DNA of 64,000 nt from Rhodobacter sp. (GTDB taxonomy: Bacteria > Pseudomonadota > Alphaproteobacteria > Rhodobacterales > Rhodobacteraceae), in NCBI GenBank assembly GCA_020251025.1, contig JADCDI010000001.1, positions 121,038 through 185,037 on the forward strand, written 5' to 3'. This document shows, in pieces, positions 50,814-60,736 of this stretch (its first letter is position 1; every line of letters begins with the position of its first letter). The position numbers and the translations under genes are program-made. The notes beneath the pieces are model-generated. The model had not been told where the DNA came from and searched no databases. It worked only from the letters and a program-made list of their open reading frames with translations.

Positions 50814-51779
50814 ATGGATCAAAGATCAGGCCAAAAGCGCGCAGTCGAGTTTCTTTATCCGCCGATCGACCCCTTCGATCAGCGTGTGATCGATGTGGGC
50901 GACGGGCATCGCATTTATGTGGAACAATGCGGCAATCCGCATGGCATTCCGGTTGTGGTCCTGCATGGTGGCCCGGGCGGCGGATGCAGCCCGGCGATGC
51001 GGCGATATTTCGACCCCGGCGTGTTCCGGGTGATCCTGTCCGATCAGCGCGGCTGTGGCCGTTCGCGGCCCCATGCCAGCGTTCATGCCAACACGACCTG
51101 GGACCTGGTGGCAGATATAGAAGTGATCCGCACGGAACTGGGCATCGACCGCTGGATCTGTTTCGGCGGAAGCTGGGGGGCGACGCTGGCGCTGATCTAT
51201 GCCATCAGCCACCCGGACCGCGTGGCCCATCTGGTGCTGCGCGGGGTCTTCCTGATGACCCGCGCCGAATTGGACTGGTTCTATGGCGGCGGGGCCGGAG
51301 CCTTCTTTCCCGACCTGTGGGAACGCTTCGTGGCACCCATTCCGCAGGAAGAGCGGGGCGATCTGATCGGGGCCTATCACCGGCGCCTGTTTTCGGGCAA
51401 CCTGATGGAGGAAAGCCGGTTCGGACGCACCTGGGCAGGCTGGGAAAACGCGCTGGCTTCGATCAACAACGAAGGCGCGACGGGCGAAAGCCCGGCGGAA
51501 TATGCCCGCGCCTTTGCCCGGCTGGAAAACCATTTCTTCCGGAACGCCGGCTTTCTGGAGCGTGACGGCTGGATCCTGTCCGAACGTCACCGGATCGAAC
51601 ATATCCCCGCATCCATCATTCAGGGGCGGCTTGACATGATCTGTCCGCCGCGCGCCGCCTGGGAACTGGCGCAAGGCTGGGCAAAGGCTGACCTGCGGCT
51701 TATTCCGCTGGCGGGCCATGCCCTGTCAGAGCCGGGGATTTCTGCCGAACTGGTGCGGGTGATGGACGGGCTGCGCTGA
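50814..51779 (+). CDS. pip: Prolyl aminopeptidase
   Basis: [65 protein letters not shown]. Confidence 0.95.
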   Translation: MDQRSGQKRAVEFLYPPIDPFDQRVIDVGDGHRIYVEQCGNPHGIPVVVLHGGPGGGCSPAMRRYFDPGVFRVILSDQRGCGRSRPHASVHANTTWDLVADIEVIRTELGIDRWICFGGSWGATLALIYAISHPDRVAHLVLRGVFLMTRAELDWFYGGGAGAFFPDLWERFVAPIPQEERGDLIGAYHRRLFSGNLMEESRFGRTWAGWENALASINNEGATGESPAEYARAFARLENHFFRNAGFLERDGWILSERHRIEHIPASIIQGRLDMICPPRAAWELAQGWAKADLRLIPLAGHALSEPGISAELVRVMDGLR

Positions 51780-52096
51780 GCGTCCCCCAGGATGGCCGCA
51801 ACCTGTCCGCAAGGGCGACCCGGGGGAAAAGGGCAGCGGCCGCCCCGAATGCCGCCTTCCGGCGCGGGCGGGACCACCCCTTCGGCGGGTCGGCCGACAG
51901 ACGTGTCCCGACGGTCAGATCTCTTGTTCCTGTCCCCTGCCCGGACCGGGCGGCGTCTGTGGATGATCCGCAGGGTGGCCTGCCCTGCGGCCATAACAAG
52001 GGATGTGGCCGGGGGTTGCAGACTCGGCCCATGATGCGTATATCCCCGTCAACAAAGGCGCGCCGGGGTCCAAACCCGGTGCCCGACGGACCTATC

Positions 52097-52122
52097 AAAC
52101 GGGCCCGACGGCCCGTTTTTCA
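52097..52122 (+). terminator. Terminator-like hairpin immediately upstream of rimP
   Basis: AAACGGGCC-cgac-GGCCCGTTTTTC ending about 16 nt before the rimP ATG. Confidence 0.7.
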
Positions 52123-52137
52123 TTTTCTGGAACACCC

Positions 52138-52755
52138 ATGTCCGATCTTGTCGCCAAAACCGCCATTGACCGCCGCCTGGCGGGGATTGTTCAGCCGGTC
52201 ATCGAAGGCCTTGGGTTTGAGCTTGTCCGCATCCGTCTGATGGGCGGGCGCACGCCGACGCTGCAGATCATGGCCGACCGGCCCGATGGCGGCATTGTCG
52301 TGGATGACTGCGCGCGCATTTCGACCGCCGTGTCGGCGGTGCTGGATGTGGAAGACCCGATCGAGGACAATTATGTGCTGGAAGTGTCATCGCCCGGCAT
52401 CGACCGCCCGCTGACCCGCCTGAAGGATTTCGATGTCTGGGCCGGATATGAGGTGCGGGTGGAAACCGGCGAACTGATCGACGGTCGGCGCAGGTTCAAG
52501 GGCATGTTGCGCGGCACCGAAGGCGACGAGATCCTGATCGAGATCGAAGAGGCCGGTGCGCCCCTGACCATCGGGCTCAAGTTCGACTGGCTGTCGGATG
52601 CCAAGCTGATCCTGACGGAAGGGCTGATCGCCGAGATGCTGCGCCAGCGCAAGGCCAGCGGGATTCCGGACGGGACCGAGTTCGACGAGATTGACGACTC
52701 CGAAGGCGCGGATGAGGCCGAGGACGGCCCCGGCGCGCCCGAAACAAGACACTGA
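52138..52755 (+). CDS. rimP: Ribosome maturation factor RimP
   Basis: [37 protein letters not shown]...[21 protein letters not shown]. Confidence 0.94.
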   Translation: MSDLVAKTAIDRRLAGIVQPVIEGLGFELVRIRLMGGRTPTLQIMADRPDGGIVVDDCARISTAVSAVLDVEDPIEDNYVLEVSSPGIDRPLTRLKDFDVWAGYEVRVETGELIDGRRRFKGMLRGTEGDEILIEIEEAGAPLTIGLKFDWLSDAKLILTEGLIAEMLRQRKASGIPDGTEFDEIDDSEGADEAEDGPGAPETRH

Positions 52756-52776
52756 TCACCCACGGGGAGCACCGAC

Positions 52777-54396
52777 ATGGCAATAACCTCTGCCAACCAG
52801 CTTGAACTTTTGCAGACCGCCGAGGCGGTTGCCCGCGAGAAGATGATCGATCCCGACCTGGTGATCCAGGCGATGGAGGAATCGCTCGCCCGTGCGGCCA
52901 AGTCGCGCTACGGGGCCGAGATGGACATCCGCGTGAAGATCGACCGCAAGACAGGTCGCGCCAGCTTTTCGCGCATCCGGACTGTCGTTGAGGATGATGC
53001 TGTCGAGAATTATCAGGCGCAGCTGACCGTGGCGCAGGCCAGGTCCTTTCTTGCCGATCCCAAGGTTGGCGATGAGGTGATCGACGAGGTTCCCCCCGTT
53101 GATCTGGGCCGCATCGCCGCACAGTCTGCCAAGCAGGTGATCCTGCAGAAGGTGCGCGAAGCCGAGCGTGAGCGCCAGTACGAGGAATTCAAGGACCGGA
53201 AGGGCCAGATCCTGAACGGCGTCGTCAAGCGCGAGGAATACGGCAACATCATCGTTGACCTGAACGGGCGCGGCGAGGCCATTCTGCGCCGGAACGAAAA
53301 GATCGGGCGCGAAAGCTACCGGATCGGCGACCGTATCCGGTCCTACATCAAGGATGTGCGCCGCGAGGCGCGCGGCCCGCAGATTTTCCTGTCGCGCACC
53401 GCGCCCGAGTTCATGGCCGAGCTGTTCAAGATGGAAGTGCCCGAGATTTACGACGGCATCATCGAGATCAAGGCCGTGGCACGCGATCCGGGCAGCCGGG
53501 CGAAGATCGCCGTGATTTCATACGAAAGCTCCATCGATCCGGTCGGGGCCTGCGTCGGCATGCGCGGCAGCCGGGTTCAGGCCGTTGTCAACGAGTTGCA
53601 GGGTGAGAAGATCGATATCATCCCATGGAACCAGGATCAGGCAACCTTTCTTGTGAACGCGCTGCAGCCCGCAGAGGTCAGCAAGGTCGTGATCGACGAG
53701 GAGGCGGGCAAGATCGAAGTGGTGGTTCCCGACGAGCAATTGTCGCTGGCGATCGGCCGGCGTGGTCAGAACGTGCGCCTCGCCAGCCAGCTCACGGGCC
53801 TTGATATCGATATCATGACCGAATCCGACGAAAGCGCCCGCCGTCAGGCCGAGTTCACCGAGCGGACCAACCTGTTCATGGAAACGCTGGATATCGACGA
53901 GATGATGGCGCAGCTTCTGGTATCAGAAGGGTTCACCAACCTCGAGGAAGTGGCCTACGTCGATCTGGACGAATTGCTGTCGATCGACGGCTTTGACGAG
54001 GCGACCGCAGCCGAGCTGCAGGCGCGGGCGCGCGACAATCTGGAAGCGGCAAACAGGAAGGCGCTGGAAAACGCCAGGGCCCTGGGTGTGGAAGACAGCC
54101 TGATCAATTTCGAAGGGCTGACCCCGCAGATGCTGGAGGCGCTGGCCAGGGACAATATCAAGACGCTGGAAGATTTCGCAACCTGCGCCGACTGGGAACT
54201 GGCCGGCGGCTGGACAACCGAGAACGGTCAGCGCAAGAAAGACGAAGGCGTGCTGGAGAAGTTCGACGTCTCGCTGGAAGAGGCACAGCATCTGGTCATG
54301 ACCGCACGCGTCATGCTGGGCTGGGTCGATCCGACTGCGGCAGACGACTATGTCGAGGAAGAGACCGAGGCCGAAGACGGGGAGGCCGGGGCCTGA
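52777..54396 (+). CDS. nusA: Transcription termination/antitermination factor NusA
   Basis: 539 aa; [40 protein letters not shown]1/KH regions; C-terminal helix-hairpin repeats. Confidence 0.97.
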   Translation: MAITSANQLELLQTAEAVAREKMIDPDLVIQAMEESLARAAKSRYGAEMDIRVKIDRKTGRASFSRIRTVVEDDAVENYQAQLTVAQARSFLADPKVGDEVIDEVPPVDLGRIAAQSAKQVILQKVREAERERQYEEFKDRKGQILNGVVKREEYGNIIVDLNGRGEAILRRNEKIGRESYRIGDRIRSYIKDVRREARGPQIFLSRTAPEFMAELFKMEVPEIYDGIIEIKAVARDPGSRAKIAVISYESSIDPVGACVGMRGSRVQAVVNELQGEKIDIIPWNQDQATFLVNALQPAEVSKVVIDEEAGKIEVVVPDEQLSLAIGRRGQNVRLASQLTGLDIDIMTESDESARRQAEFTERTNLFMETLDIDEMMAQLLVSEGFTNLEEVAYVDLDELLSIDGFDEATAAELQARARDNLEAANRKALENARALGVEDSLINFEGLTPQMLEALARDNIKTLEDFATCADWELAGGWTTENGQRKKDEGVLEKFDVSLEEAQHLVMTARVMLGWVDPTAADDYVEEETEAEDGEAGA

Positions 54397-54419
54397 AAGA
54401 CGGTTCCGGAGACGCGCCC

Positions 54420-55052
54420 ATGACACGCGGCGGCAAGGACAGGGACGGGGGCGACCCGGAACGCAAATGTATCGTCACGGGTGACGTCCAGCCGAAAGCA
54501 GGTCTTGTGCGCTTCGCACTGGGTCCCGATATGCAGGTGGTGCCGGATATTCTGGCCCGCCTGCCCGGTCGCGGCATCTATGTGACGGCGGATCGTGACG
54601 CCATCCTCAAGGCTTCGGCCAGGGGCCTGTTCTCGCGCGCGGCCAGGCAGCCTGTCAACGTGCCGCCAATGCTGGCCGACGATGTCGAGGCGCTGCTGGC
54701 GCGGCGAGTGGTTGAGCTGATCTCGCTGTGCCGCAAGGCGGGCCTGGCGGTGGCCGGGTACGAAAAGGTGAAAGACTGGCTTGCAAAGGACCAGGCGAAG
54801 GTTCTGATCCAGGCCCGCGACGGGTCGGAACGCGGCAAGACCAAGCTGCATGCGCCGGGTGGAAAGGAAACCTTTGTCGGTTGTCTGACCGCCCGGGAAT
54901 TGGGTTTGGCTTTCGGCCGTGAACATGCAATACACGGCGCGCTTGCGGCTGGCGGACTCACGGCGCGTGTTGTAGAGGAAGCGGCACGGCTTGCGGGTAT
55001 GCGCAAGCAGATGGGCGGCACGACCGCATCGAAGGATACGAAGAACGCATGA
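54420..55052 (+). CDS. YlxR (DUF448)-like RNA-binding protein with L7Ae-like C-terminal region
   Basis: [49 protein letters not shown]; between nusA and infB. Confidence 0.88.
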   Translation: MTRGGKDRDGGDPERKCIVTGDVQPKAGLVRFALGPDMQVVPDILARLPGRGIYVTADRDAILKASARGLFSRAARQPVNVPPMLADDVEALLARRVVELISLCRKAGLAVAGYEKVKDWLAKDQAKVLIQARDGSERGKTKLHAPGGKETFVGCLTARELGLAFGREHAIHGALAAGGLTARVVEEAARLAGMRKQMGGTTASKDTKNA

Positions 55053-57583
55053 GCGATACTGACGGCAAGAAACCGCTTGGCCTTGGCGGCCCTCGTTCCG
55101 GACAGGTGAAGCAAAGCTTCAGCCATGGCAGGACGAAGAACGTCGTGGTCGAGACCAAGCGCAAGCGCGTGGTCGTCCCGAAGCCCGGCTCGGCCGGGGT
55201 GCCCGGGGCAGCGGGGACGCCGTCGCATCTTGGTGATCCCTCGAAACGGCCCGCCGGCATATCGGACGCAGAGATGGAACGGCGCCTTGCCGCGCTGCGC
55301 AATGCCAAGGCCCGCGAGGCCGGCGAAGCGCTGCAACGCGCGGCAGAAGAGGTTGCCCGCGAAGAGGAACGTCAGCGCAAACGCGACGAGATCGAGGCGA
55401 AAGAGCGGGAAGAGCGCGAACGCGCCGCAGCCCAGCGCCAGAAGGCCGAAGAAGAAGAACGCGCCAAGGCCCTGTCCGAGGTGAAAGCCAGCCGGGCCGA
55501 AGACGCCAGAAAGCCACCCGTCACCTCCAGAACGCAATCGCGCGATGAGGCCCCCGGCCGTACCGCTGCCGCGGCACCGGCCCCGGGTTCGGCAAAGCCC
55601 GTCCTTGGCCCGCGCAAGACCGACCGGGAACGCGAAGAGCGTGATCGGGATGCCCGGGCCAAGGCCAAGGGCGGCGATGACGTGCGCCGCGCGGGCAAGC
55701 TGACCCTGAATGATGCGCTGGCCGGCGACGGCGGGCGCACACGCAGCCTGGCCGCCATGAAGCGCAAGCAGGAAAAGGCCCGCCAGAAGGCGATGGGCCT
55801 GAACATGCGTGCCGAAAAGATGGTGCGCGACGTTCAGCTTCCCGAGACCATCGTGGTTCAGGAACTGGCAAACCGCATGGCGGAACGCGCCGCAGATGTC
55901 GTCAAGTCGCTGATGAAGATGGGCATGATGGTGACGATGAACCAGACCATCGATGCCGATACCGCCGAACTTGTGATCGGGGAGTTTGGTCACCGTGCGG
56001 TCCGCGTGTCAGACAGCGATGTCGAACAGGTCATTGACCAGGTTCAGGACAGCGATGAAGACCGCATCTCGCGCCCGCCGATCGTGACCATCATGGGCCA
56101 TGTCGACCATGGCAAGACGTCGCTTCTGGATGCGATCCGCAAGACCAGCGTCGTTACCGGCGAAGCGGGCGGCATTACCCAGCATATCGGGGCCTATCAG
56201 GTGACGACCGACAAGGGGGCCACGCTGACCTTCCTGGATACGCCGGGCCATGCCGCCTTCACGTCGATGCGTGCGCGCGGTGCCAATGTGACCGATATCG
56301 TGGTTCTGGTGGTTGCGGCAGACGATGCCGTGATGCCCCAGACGGTCGAGGCGATTGCGCATGCAAAGGCCGCAAAGGTGCCGATGATCGTTGCGATCAA
56401 CAAGATCGACAAGAAATCGGCCAATCCGGCCAAGGTGCGTACCGACCTGCTGCAGCATGACGTGGTTGTGGAAGAGATGTCGGGCGACGTGCTGGATGTC
56501 GAGGTTTCGGCCGTTACCGGACAGGGTCTTGACGGGCTTCTGGAAGCCATAGCGCTTCAGGCCGAAATTCTGGACCTGAGGGCCAACCCGAAGCGGGCGG
56601 CTTCCGGTGCCGTGATAGAGGCCAAGCTGGATGTCGGACGCGGGCCGGTGGCCACGGTTCTGGTGCAGAACGGCACGCTGAGGAAGGGCGACATCTTTGT
56701 TGTCGGCGAACAGTGGGGCAAGGTCCGGTCGCTGATCAACGACAAGGGCGAGCGCATCGACGAGGCCGGGCCTTCGGTACCTGTCGAGGTTCTGGGCCTG
56801 AACGGGATACCGCAGGCCGGCGATACGCTGAACGTCGTGGAAACCGAAGCGCAGGCGCGCGAGATTGCCGATTACCGCGAAAAGGCGGCCAGGGACAAGC
56901 GTGCAGCCGCCGGAGCGGCGACAACCCTGGAACAGCTGATGGCAAAGGCCAAGGCCGACAAGAAGGTTTCGGAACTGCCCGTTCTGGTGAAGGCCGACGT
57001 TCAGGGGTCTGCCGAGGCGATCCTGCAGGCGATGGAAAAGATCGGCAACGAAGAGGTGCGCGTGCGCGTGCTGCATTCGGGTGTCGGCGCAATCACCGAT
57101 TCTGACGTGGGCCTTGCCGAGGCAAGCGGTGCGCCGATCATCGGTTTCAATGTGCGGGCCAATGCCAGCGCACGGACCAGTGCCAACCAGAAGGGCGTCG
57201 AGATCCGCTATTACAGCGTGATCTACGACCTGGTGGATGATGTGAAGGCGGCGGCATCGGGCCTGCTGAAGGCGGAAGTCCGCGAAACCTTCATCGGTTA
57301 TGCGACCATCAAGGAAGTCTTCAAGGTGTCGAATGTGGGCAATGTGGCCGGCTGTCTTGTGACCGAAGGCGTTGCACGCCGGTCCGCCGGGGTGCGCCTG
57401 CTGCGCGACAATGTCGTGATCCATGAAGGCACGCTCAAGACGCTCAAGCGGTTCAAGGACGAGGTCAAGGAAGTGCAGTCCGGTCAGGAATGCGGCATGG
57501 CCTTTGAGAACTATGACAACCTGCGGGCCGGTGATGTGATCGAGATCTTTGAACGCGAAGAGGTTGAGCGCAAGCTGGCCTGA
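55049..57583 (+). CDS. infB: Translation initiation factor IF-2
   Basis: [44 protein letters not shown]. Confidence 0.98.
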   Translation: MSDTDGKKPLGLGGPRSGQVKQSFSHGRTKNVVVETKRKRVVVPKPGSAGVPGAAGTPSHLGDPSKRPAGISDAEMERRLAALRNAKAREAGEALQRAAEEVAREEERQRKRDEIEAKEREERERAAAQRQKAEEEERAKALSEVKASRAEDARKPPVTSRTQSRDEAPGRTAAAAPAPGSAKPVLGPRKTDREREERDRDARAKAKGGDDVRRAGKLTLNDALAGDGGRTRSLAAMKRKQEKARQKAMGLNMRAEKMVRDVQLPETIVVQELANRMAERAADVVKSLMKMGMMVTMNQTIDADTAELVIGEFGHRAVRVSDSDVEQVIDQVQDSDEDRISRPPIVTIMGHVDHGKTSLLDAIRKTSVVTGEAGGITQHIGAYQVTTDKGATLTFLDTPGHAAFTSMRARGANVTDIVVLVVAADDAVMPQTVEAIAHAKAAKVPMIVAINKIDKKSANPAKVRTDLLQHDVVVEEMSGDVLDVEVSAVTGQGLDGLLEAIALQAEILDLRANPKRAASGAVIEAKLDVGRGPVATVLVQNGTLRKGDIFVVGEQWGKVRSLINDKGERIDEAGPSVPVEVLGLNGIPQAGDTLNVVETEAQAREIADYREKAARDKRAAAGAATTLEQLMAKAKADKKVSELPVLVKADVQGSAEAILQAMEKIGNEEVRVRVLHSGVGAITDSDVGLAEASGAPIIGFNVRANASARTSANQKGVEIRYYSVIYDLVDDVKAAASGLLKAEVRETFIGYATIKEVFKVSNVGNVAGCLVTEGVARRSAGVRLLRDNVVIHEGTLKTLKRFKDEVKEVQSGQECGMAFENYDNLRAGDVIEIFEREEVERKLA

Positions 57584-57606
57584 TCATCTGGCCGCCGCCG
57601 CAAACG

Positions 57607-57637
57607 AAAAGGCCGGGTCTGCTGCCCGGCCTTTTCG
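57607..57637 (+). terminator. Rho-independent terminator after infB
   Basis: AAAAGGCCGGG-tctgctg-CCCGGCCTTTT. Confidence 0.88.
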
Positions 57638-57658
57638 TCTGTCAGACGCCCGGCCCGT

Positions 57659-57799
57659 TCAGGACGTTCTGGACCCCGCGACAGGATAGCCCACAAAGGT
57701 CTTTTCATCGACCTTGATCACGATCTTTCCGTCCGCAAGCTGGCTGACCACAAGCCCCTGCACGGAAACACAGCTTCCCAACGATATTGTCCGCAGCAT
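57659..57799 (-). CDS. 46-aa small protein (absent from supplied ORF track)
   Basis: Read on minus strand: MLRTISLGSCVSVQGLVVSQLADGKIVIKVDEKTFVGYPVAGSRTS*. Confidence 0.6.
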   Translation of the reverse strand: MLRTISLGSCVSVQGLVVSQLADGKIVIKVDEKTFVGYPVAGSRTS

Positions 57800-57935
57800 C
57801 TTCGTTCTTCCCAATCTGCGCCGGTGCGTGGAAAGGCTAACCCGGGGGCAGTCAGGATGGCATCATCAATCTTTCGTTGCGGGCCGGTAAAGATGCCGAA
57901 AATTGCGGAATGCGGATACCGTGCAACACAAACGG

Positions 57936-58334
57936 TCAAAGCCAGTCGCGCAGGATCGGAAGCAACGGCAGATCGGCAGGCGGCATGGGATAATCGCGCA
58001 GCGCCGCCGGGCGAACCCAGGCCAATGTCTGACCCTCGCGCGGTGTGGCCGCCCCTTGCCACCTGCGGCAGGCAAAAAGCGGCATCAGCAGATGAAACTC
58101 CGGATAGGCATGGCTGGCAAAGGTCAGCGGCGCAAGGCAGCTTTGCCAGGTATCTATGCCCAGTTCTTCTTTCAGTTCCCGGATCAAGGCGGCCTCGGGC
58201 GTTTCGCCCGGTTCAACCTTGCCGCCCGGAAACTCCCAAAGGCCCGCCATCGACTTGCCTTCGGGTCGCTGCGCCAGCAGGACCCGTCCGTCGGCGTCGA
58301 TCAGGGCGACCGCCGAAACAAGGACGATCTTCAC
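57936..58334 (-). CDS. mutT: MutT-like 8-oxo-dGTP diphosphatase (NUDIX)
   Basis: LLAQRPEGKSMAGLWEFPGGKVEPGETPEAALIRELKEELGI. Confidence 0.92.
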   Translation of the reverse strand: MKIVLVSAVALIDADGRVLLAQRPEGKSMAGLWEFPGGKVEPGETPEAALIRELKEELGIDTWQSCLAPLTFASHAYPEFHLLMPLFACRRWQGAATPREGQTLAWVRPAALRDYPMPPADLPLLPILRDWL

Positions 58335-59677
58335 GACCGGTAATCGGCATTGATGTCGATGTAGCGGTGCGTCAGGTCGCAGGTCCAGACCGTGCGGCTG
58401 GCCTTGCCAAGACCAAGATCAATGCCGATCACCAGATCCTGCAAAAGCATATAGGCGGCACCGTCCTCTTCGCGGTAGGCCGGGTTGCGCCAGCCTTTTT
58501 CAGCGACAAGAATATCCCCGAACCGGATTGACAGCCGGTCCCGGTCCGCTTCGGCCCCGGATTTTCCCACCGCCGCCACGATGCGGCCCCAGTTCGGATC
58601 CTGTCCGGCGATGGCGGTCTTGACCAGGGGCGAATTCGCCACCGCCATTGCGACGCGATGCGCATCCTGCGGGCTGATGGCACCGGTGACACGGATTTCG
58701 ACAAACTTTGTCGCCCCTTCGCCATCCCGGATCACCTGATGCGCCAGATCCATCATCACGCTGCGCAGGGCGGCTTCGAAGGGTTTTGCCGCAGGCGAGC
58801 GCGCGGTGATTTCTGCGGCCCTGCTTTTGCCGGTGGCTGCAAGAATCAGGGCGTCCGAGGTGGATGTGTCGCTGTCCACGGTGATTGCGTTGAAGGTGTC
58901 ACCGATCTGGCGCGACAGCATCTTCTGCAGCAGCGGCGGGGCGATTTGCGCATCGGTGAAGATATAGACCAGCATTGTCGCCATGTCGGGCGCGATCATG
59001 CCCGAACCCTTGGCAATTCCGGCAATCCTGATCTCGCCGCCTTCGCCCGTGACGGTGGCCGCAGCCCCCTTGGGGAAGGTATCGGTTGTCATGATGGCAC
59101 GGGCGGCCCCCGCCATGCCGCCGCCGGACAGATTTGCAACCAGATCAGGTATCTTGCCCGTAATCCTCCCGAAGGGCAGAGGTTCGCCGATAACCCCGGT
59201 GGAGGAGGAAAAGACCCGGCTCGCCGGCAGGTCCAGTGCCGCCGCGACGGCATCGGTAATGGCCCGCACCGCAGATTGGCCTGCGGCCCCGGTGAAGGCG
59301 TTCGAGTTGCCGGAGTTCACGATGATGGCGGCACCAGAGCCTGCGGGCACCTTGGCGGCAAGCTTTTCCTGGCAATCCCGGATGCAGGCCGCACGGGTGG
59401 AAGACCGGGTGAAGGCCCCGGCAACAGAGGTGCCGGGGGCAAGACGCACCAGCATCACATCGGTGCGCCCGGCATAGCGTACCCCCGCGGCTGCTGCCGC
59501 AAATTCCACCCCCGCGATCTGCGGCAGGTCAGGAAAGGCAGCGGGCGCCAGGGGCGAGACGGGGGTGGTGGCCTTTGCCGGTGTCGGGGCGGCAGGCGCC
59601 CCGGACTTGGGTCCTTGCAGCCTGCGCACCGCTTTCTTCAAGGCTTTTGCTTTGGCCTTCCAATCGGTCTTGCCCAT
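58331..59677 (-). CDS. argJ: Bifunctional ornithine acetyltransferase / N-acetylglutamate synthase ArgJ
   Basis: AAIIVNSGNSNAFTGAAGQ, AKGSGMIAPDMATMLVYIFTDA, DSDTSTSDALILAATG. Confidence 0.96.
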   Translation of the reverse strand: MGKTDWKAKAKALKKAVRRLQGPKSGAPAAPTPAKATTPVSPLAPAAFPDLPQIAGVEFAAAAAGVRYAGRTDVMLVRLAPGTSVAGAFTRSSTRAACIRDCQEKLAAKVPAGSGAAIIVNSGNSNAFTGAAGQSAVRAITDAVAAALDLPASRVFSSSTGVIGEPLPFGRITGKIPDLVANLSGGGMAGAARAIMTTDTFPKGAAATVTGEGGEIRIAGIAKGSGMIAPDMATMLVYIFTDAQIAPPLLQKMLSRQIGDTFNAITVDSDTSTSDALILAATGKSRAAEITARSPAAKPFEAALRSVMMDLAHQVIRDGEGATKFVEIRVTGAISPQDAHRVAMAVANSPLVKTAIAGQDPNWGRIVAAVGKSGAEADRDRLSIRFGDILVAEKGWRNPAYREEDGAAYMLLQDLVIGIDLGLGKASRTVWTCDLTHRYIDINADYRS

Positions 59678-59695
59678 GCCCGTCTCCGCCCAGGA

Positions 59696-60550
59696 TCACT
59701 TGTCGAAAAGTGTTTCGCTGCGCACGACGGCGGGGTCAATCCCTTCGACACGGGTGACGGTCGCCGCCCCCGTTACTTCGGCGACATGCGCCTCGATCGC
59801 CTGGCGCTGAAGTTCGGCCGAAAGATCGGCGCGGACATCGGACAGGGGCGGGGCCGCGGCATCGCGCGTTTCCGCAAGAAGGATCAGGTGCCAGCCGAAC
59901 TGGGTCTGCACCGGGGCCGAAACCTGGCCGGGCTGAAGGCTGATCACCGCGTCTTCAAAGGGCTTCACCATCATGCCTTGACTGAACCAGCCAAGGTCGC
60001 CGCCGCCTGCCGCCGACCCGTCGGTGGAGTTCGCCTTGGCAAGCCCGGCAAAATCGGCACCGCCATCGAGCTGCGCCTTCAGATCCTTTGCCTGCTCTTC
60101 GGTTTCAACCAGAATATGCGAGGCGCGATATTCGGTCATCGGGGCGGCACCCTTGTATTTGGCATCATAGGCGGCCTGGATCGTGGCATCGGTGACAGCC
60201 GTGGCGACGACCGCCTGCAGGGCTGCGCCGGAAACATAGGTCCGGCGCTGATTGGCGATCATCACTTCATCGCGGGCTGTCAGCTTGTCTTCCTGCGACT
60301 GGGCAAGAGCGGTCTGCTGAATCAGCTGCTCCACAATGCCCTTGAACAGCACATCGTCGGCAAGGGCCTGATACTCCTTTGGCAGTGTCTCGCGCAGGGC
60401 AACGACCTGGCCCAGGGTGATGTCCGCCCCGTTCACGGTGGCCACCACAGTCTGTGCGGTTTCGCCTTCGGCATGGCCGGGCATGGCCATGGCCGCTGAC
60501 AGCGCAAGGCCCAAGGCCAGGACCGGCAGGAACCCCGTCGAATTCACCAT
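59696..60550 (-). CDS. Periplasmic parvulin-type peptidylprolyl isomerase (PpiC/SurA-like)
   Basis: Signal peptide; EYRASHILVETEEQAKDLKAQLDGGADFAGLAKANSTDGSAAGGGDLGWFSQGMMVKPFEDAV. Confidence 0.92.
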   Translation of the reverse strand: MVNSTGFLPVLALGLALSAAMAMPGHAEGETAQTVVATVNGADITLGQVVALRETLPKEYQALADDVLFKGIVEQLIQQTALAQSQEDKLTARDEVMIANQRRTYVSGAALQAVVATAVTDATIQAAYDAKYKGAAPMTEYRASHILVETEEQAKDLKAQLDGGADFAGLAKANSTDGSAAGGGDLGWFSQGMMVKPFEDAVISLQPGQVSAPVQTQFGWHLILLAETRDAAAPPLSDVRADLSAELQRQAIEAHVAEVTGAATVTRVEGIDPAVVRSETLFDK

Positions 60551-60736
60551 CTCACACTCTCCTGATCGTGCCGCAATCTCTTGCGGCGTTGACAGTCTGG
60601 CCCCGCCCCCTTACATCGCACGGGTCGCGTGAGACGGGGCGCCTTGGGCTTTCTTGGCCCTTCTATGGAAGGCGGTGGAGGCGGGCAAGGCCCGGGCCTC
60701 ACACGATCTTGTCAGGAACGGCCAGGCGGAGAAAAC

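Noticed and set aside
52062-52088. tRNA T-arm-like hairpin (CCGGG-GTCCAAA-CCCGG) upstream of rimP, where some bacteria carry a tRNA gene
   Set aside because: No matching acceptor, D or anticodon arms and no TTC in the loop; better treated as a leader hairpin.
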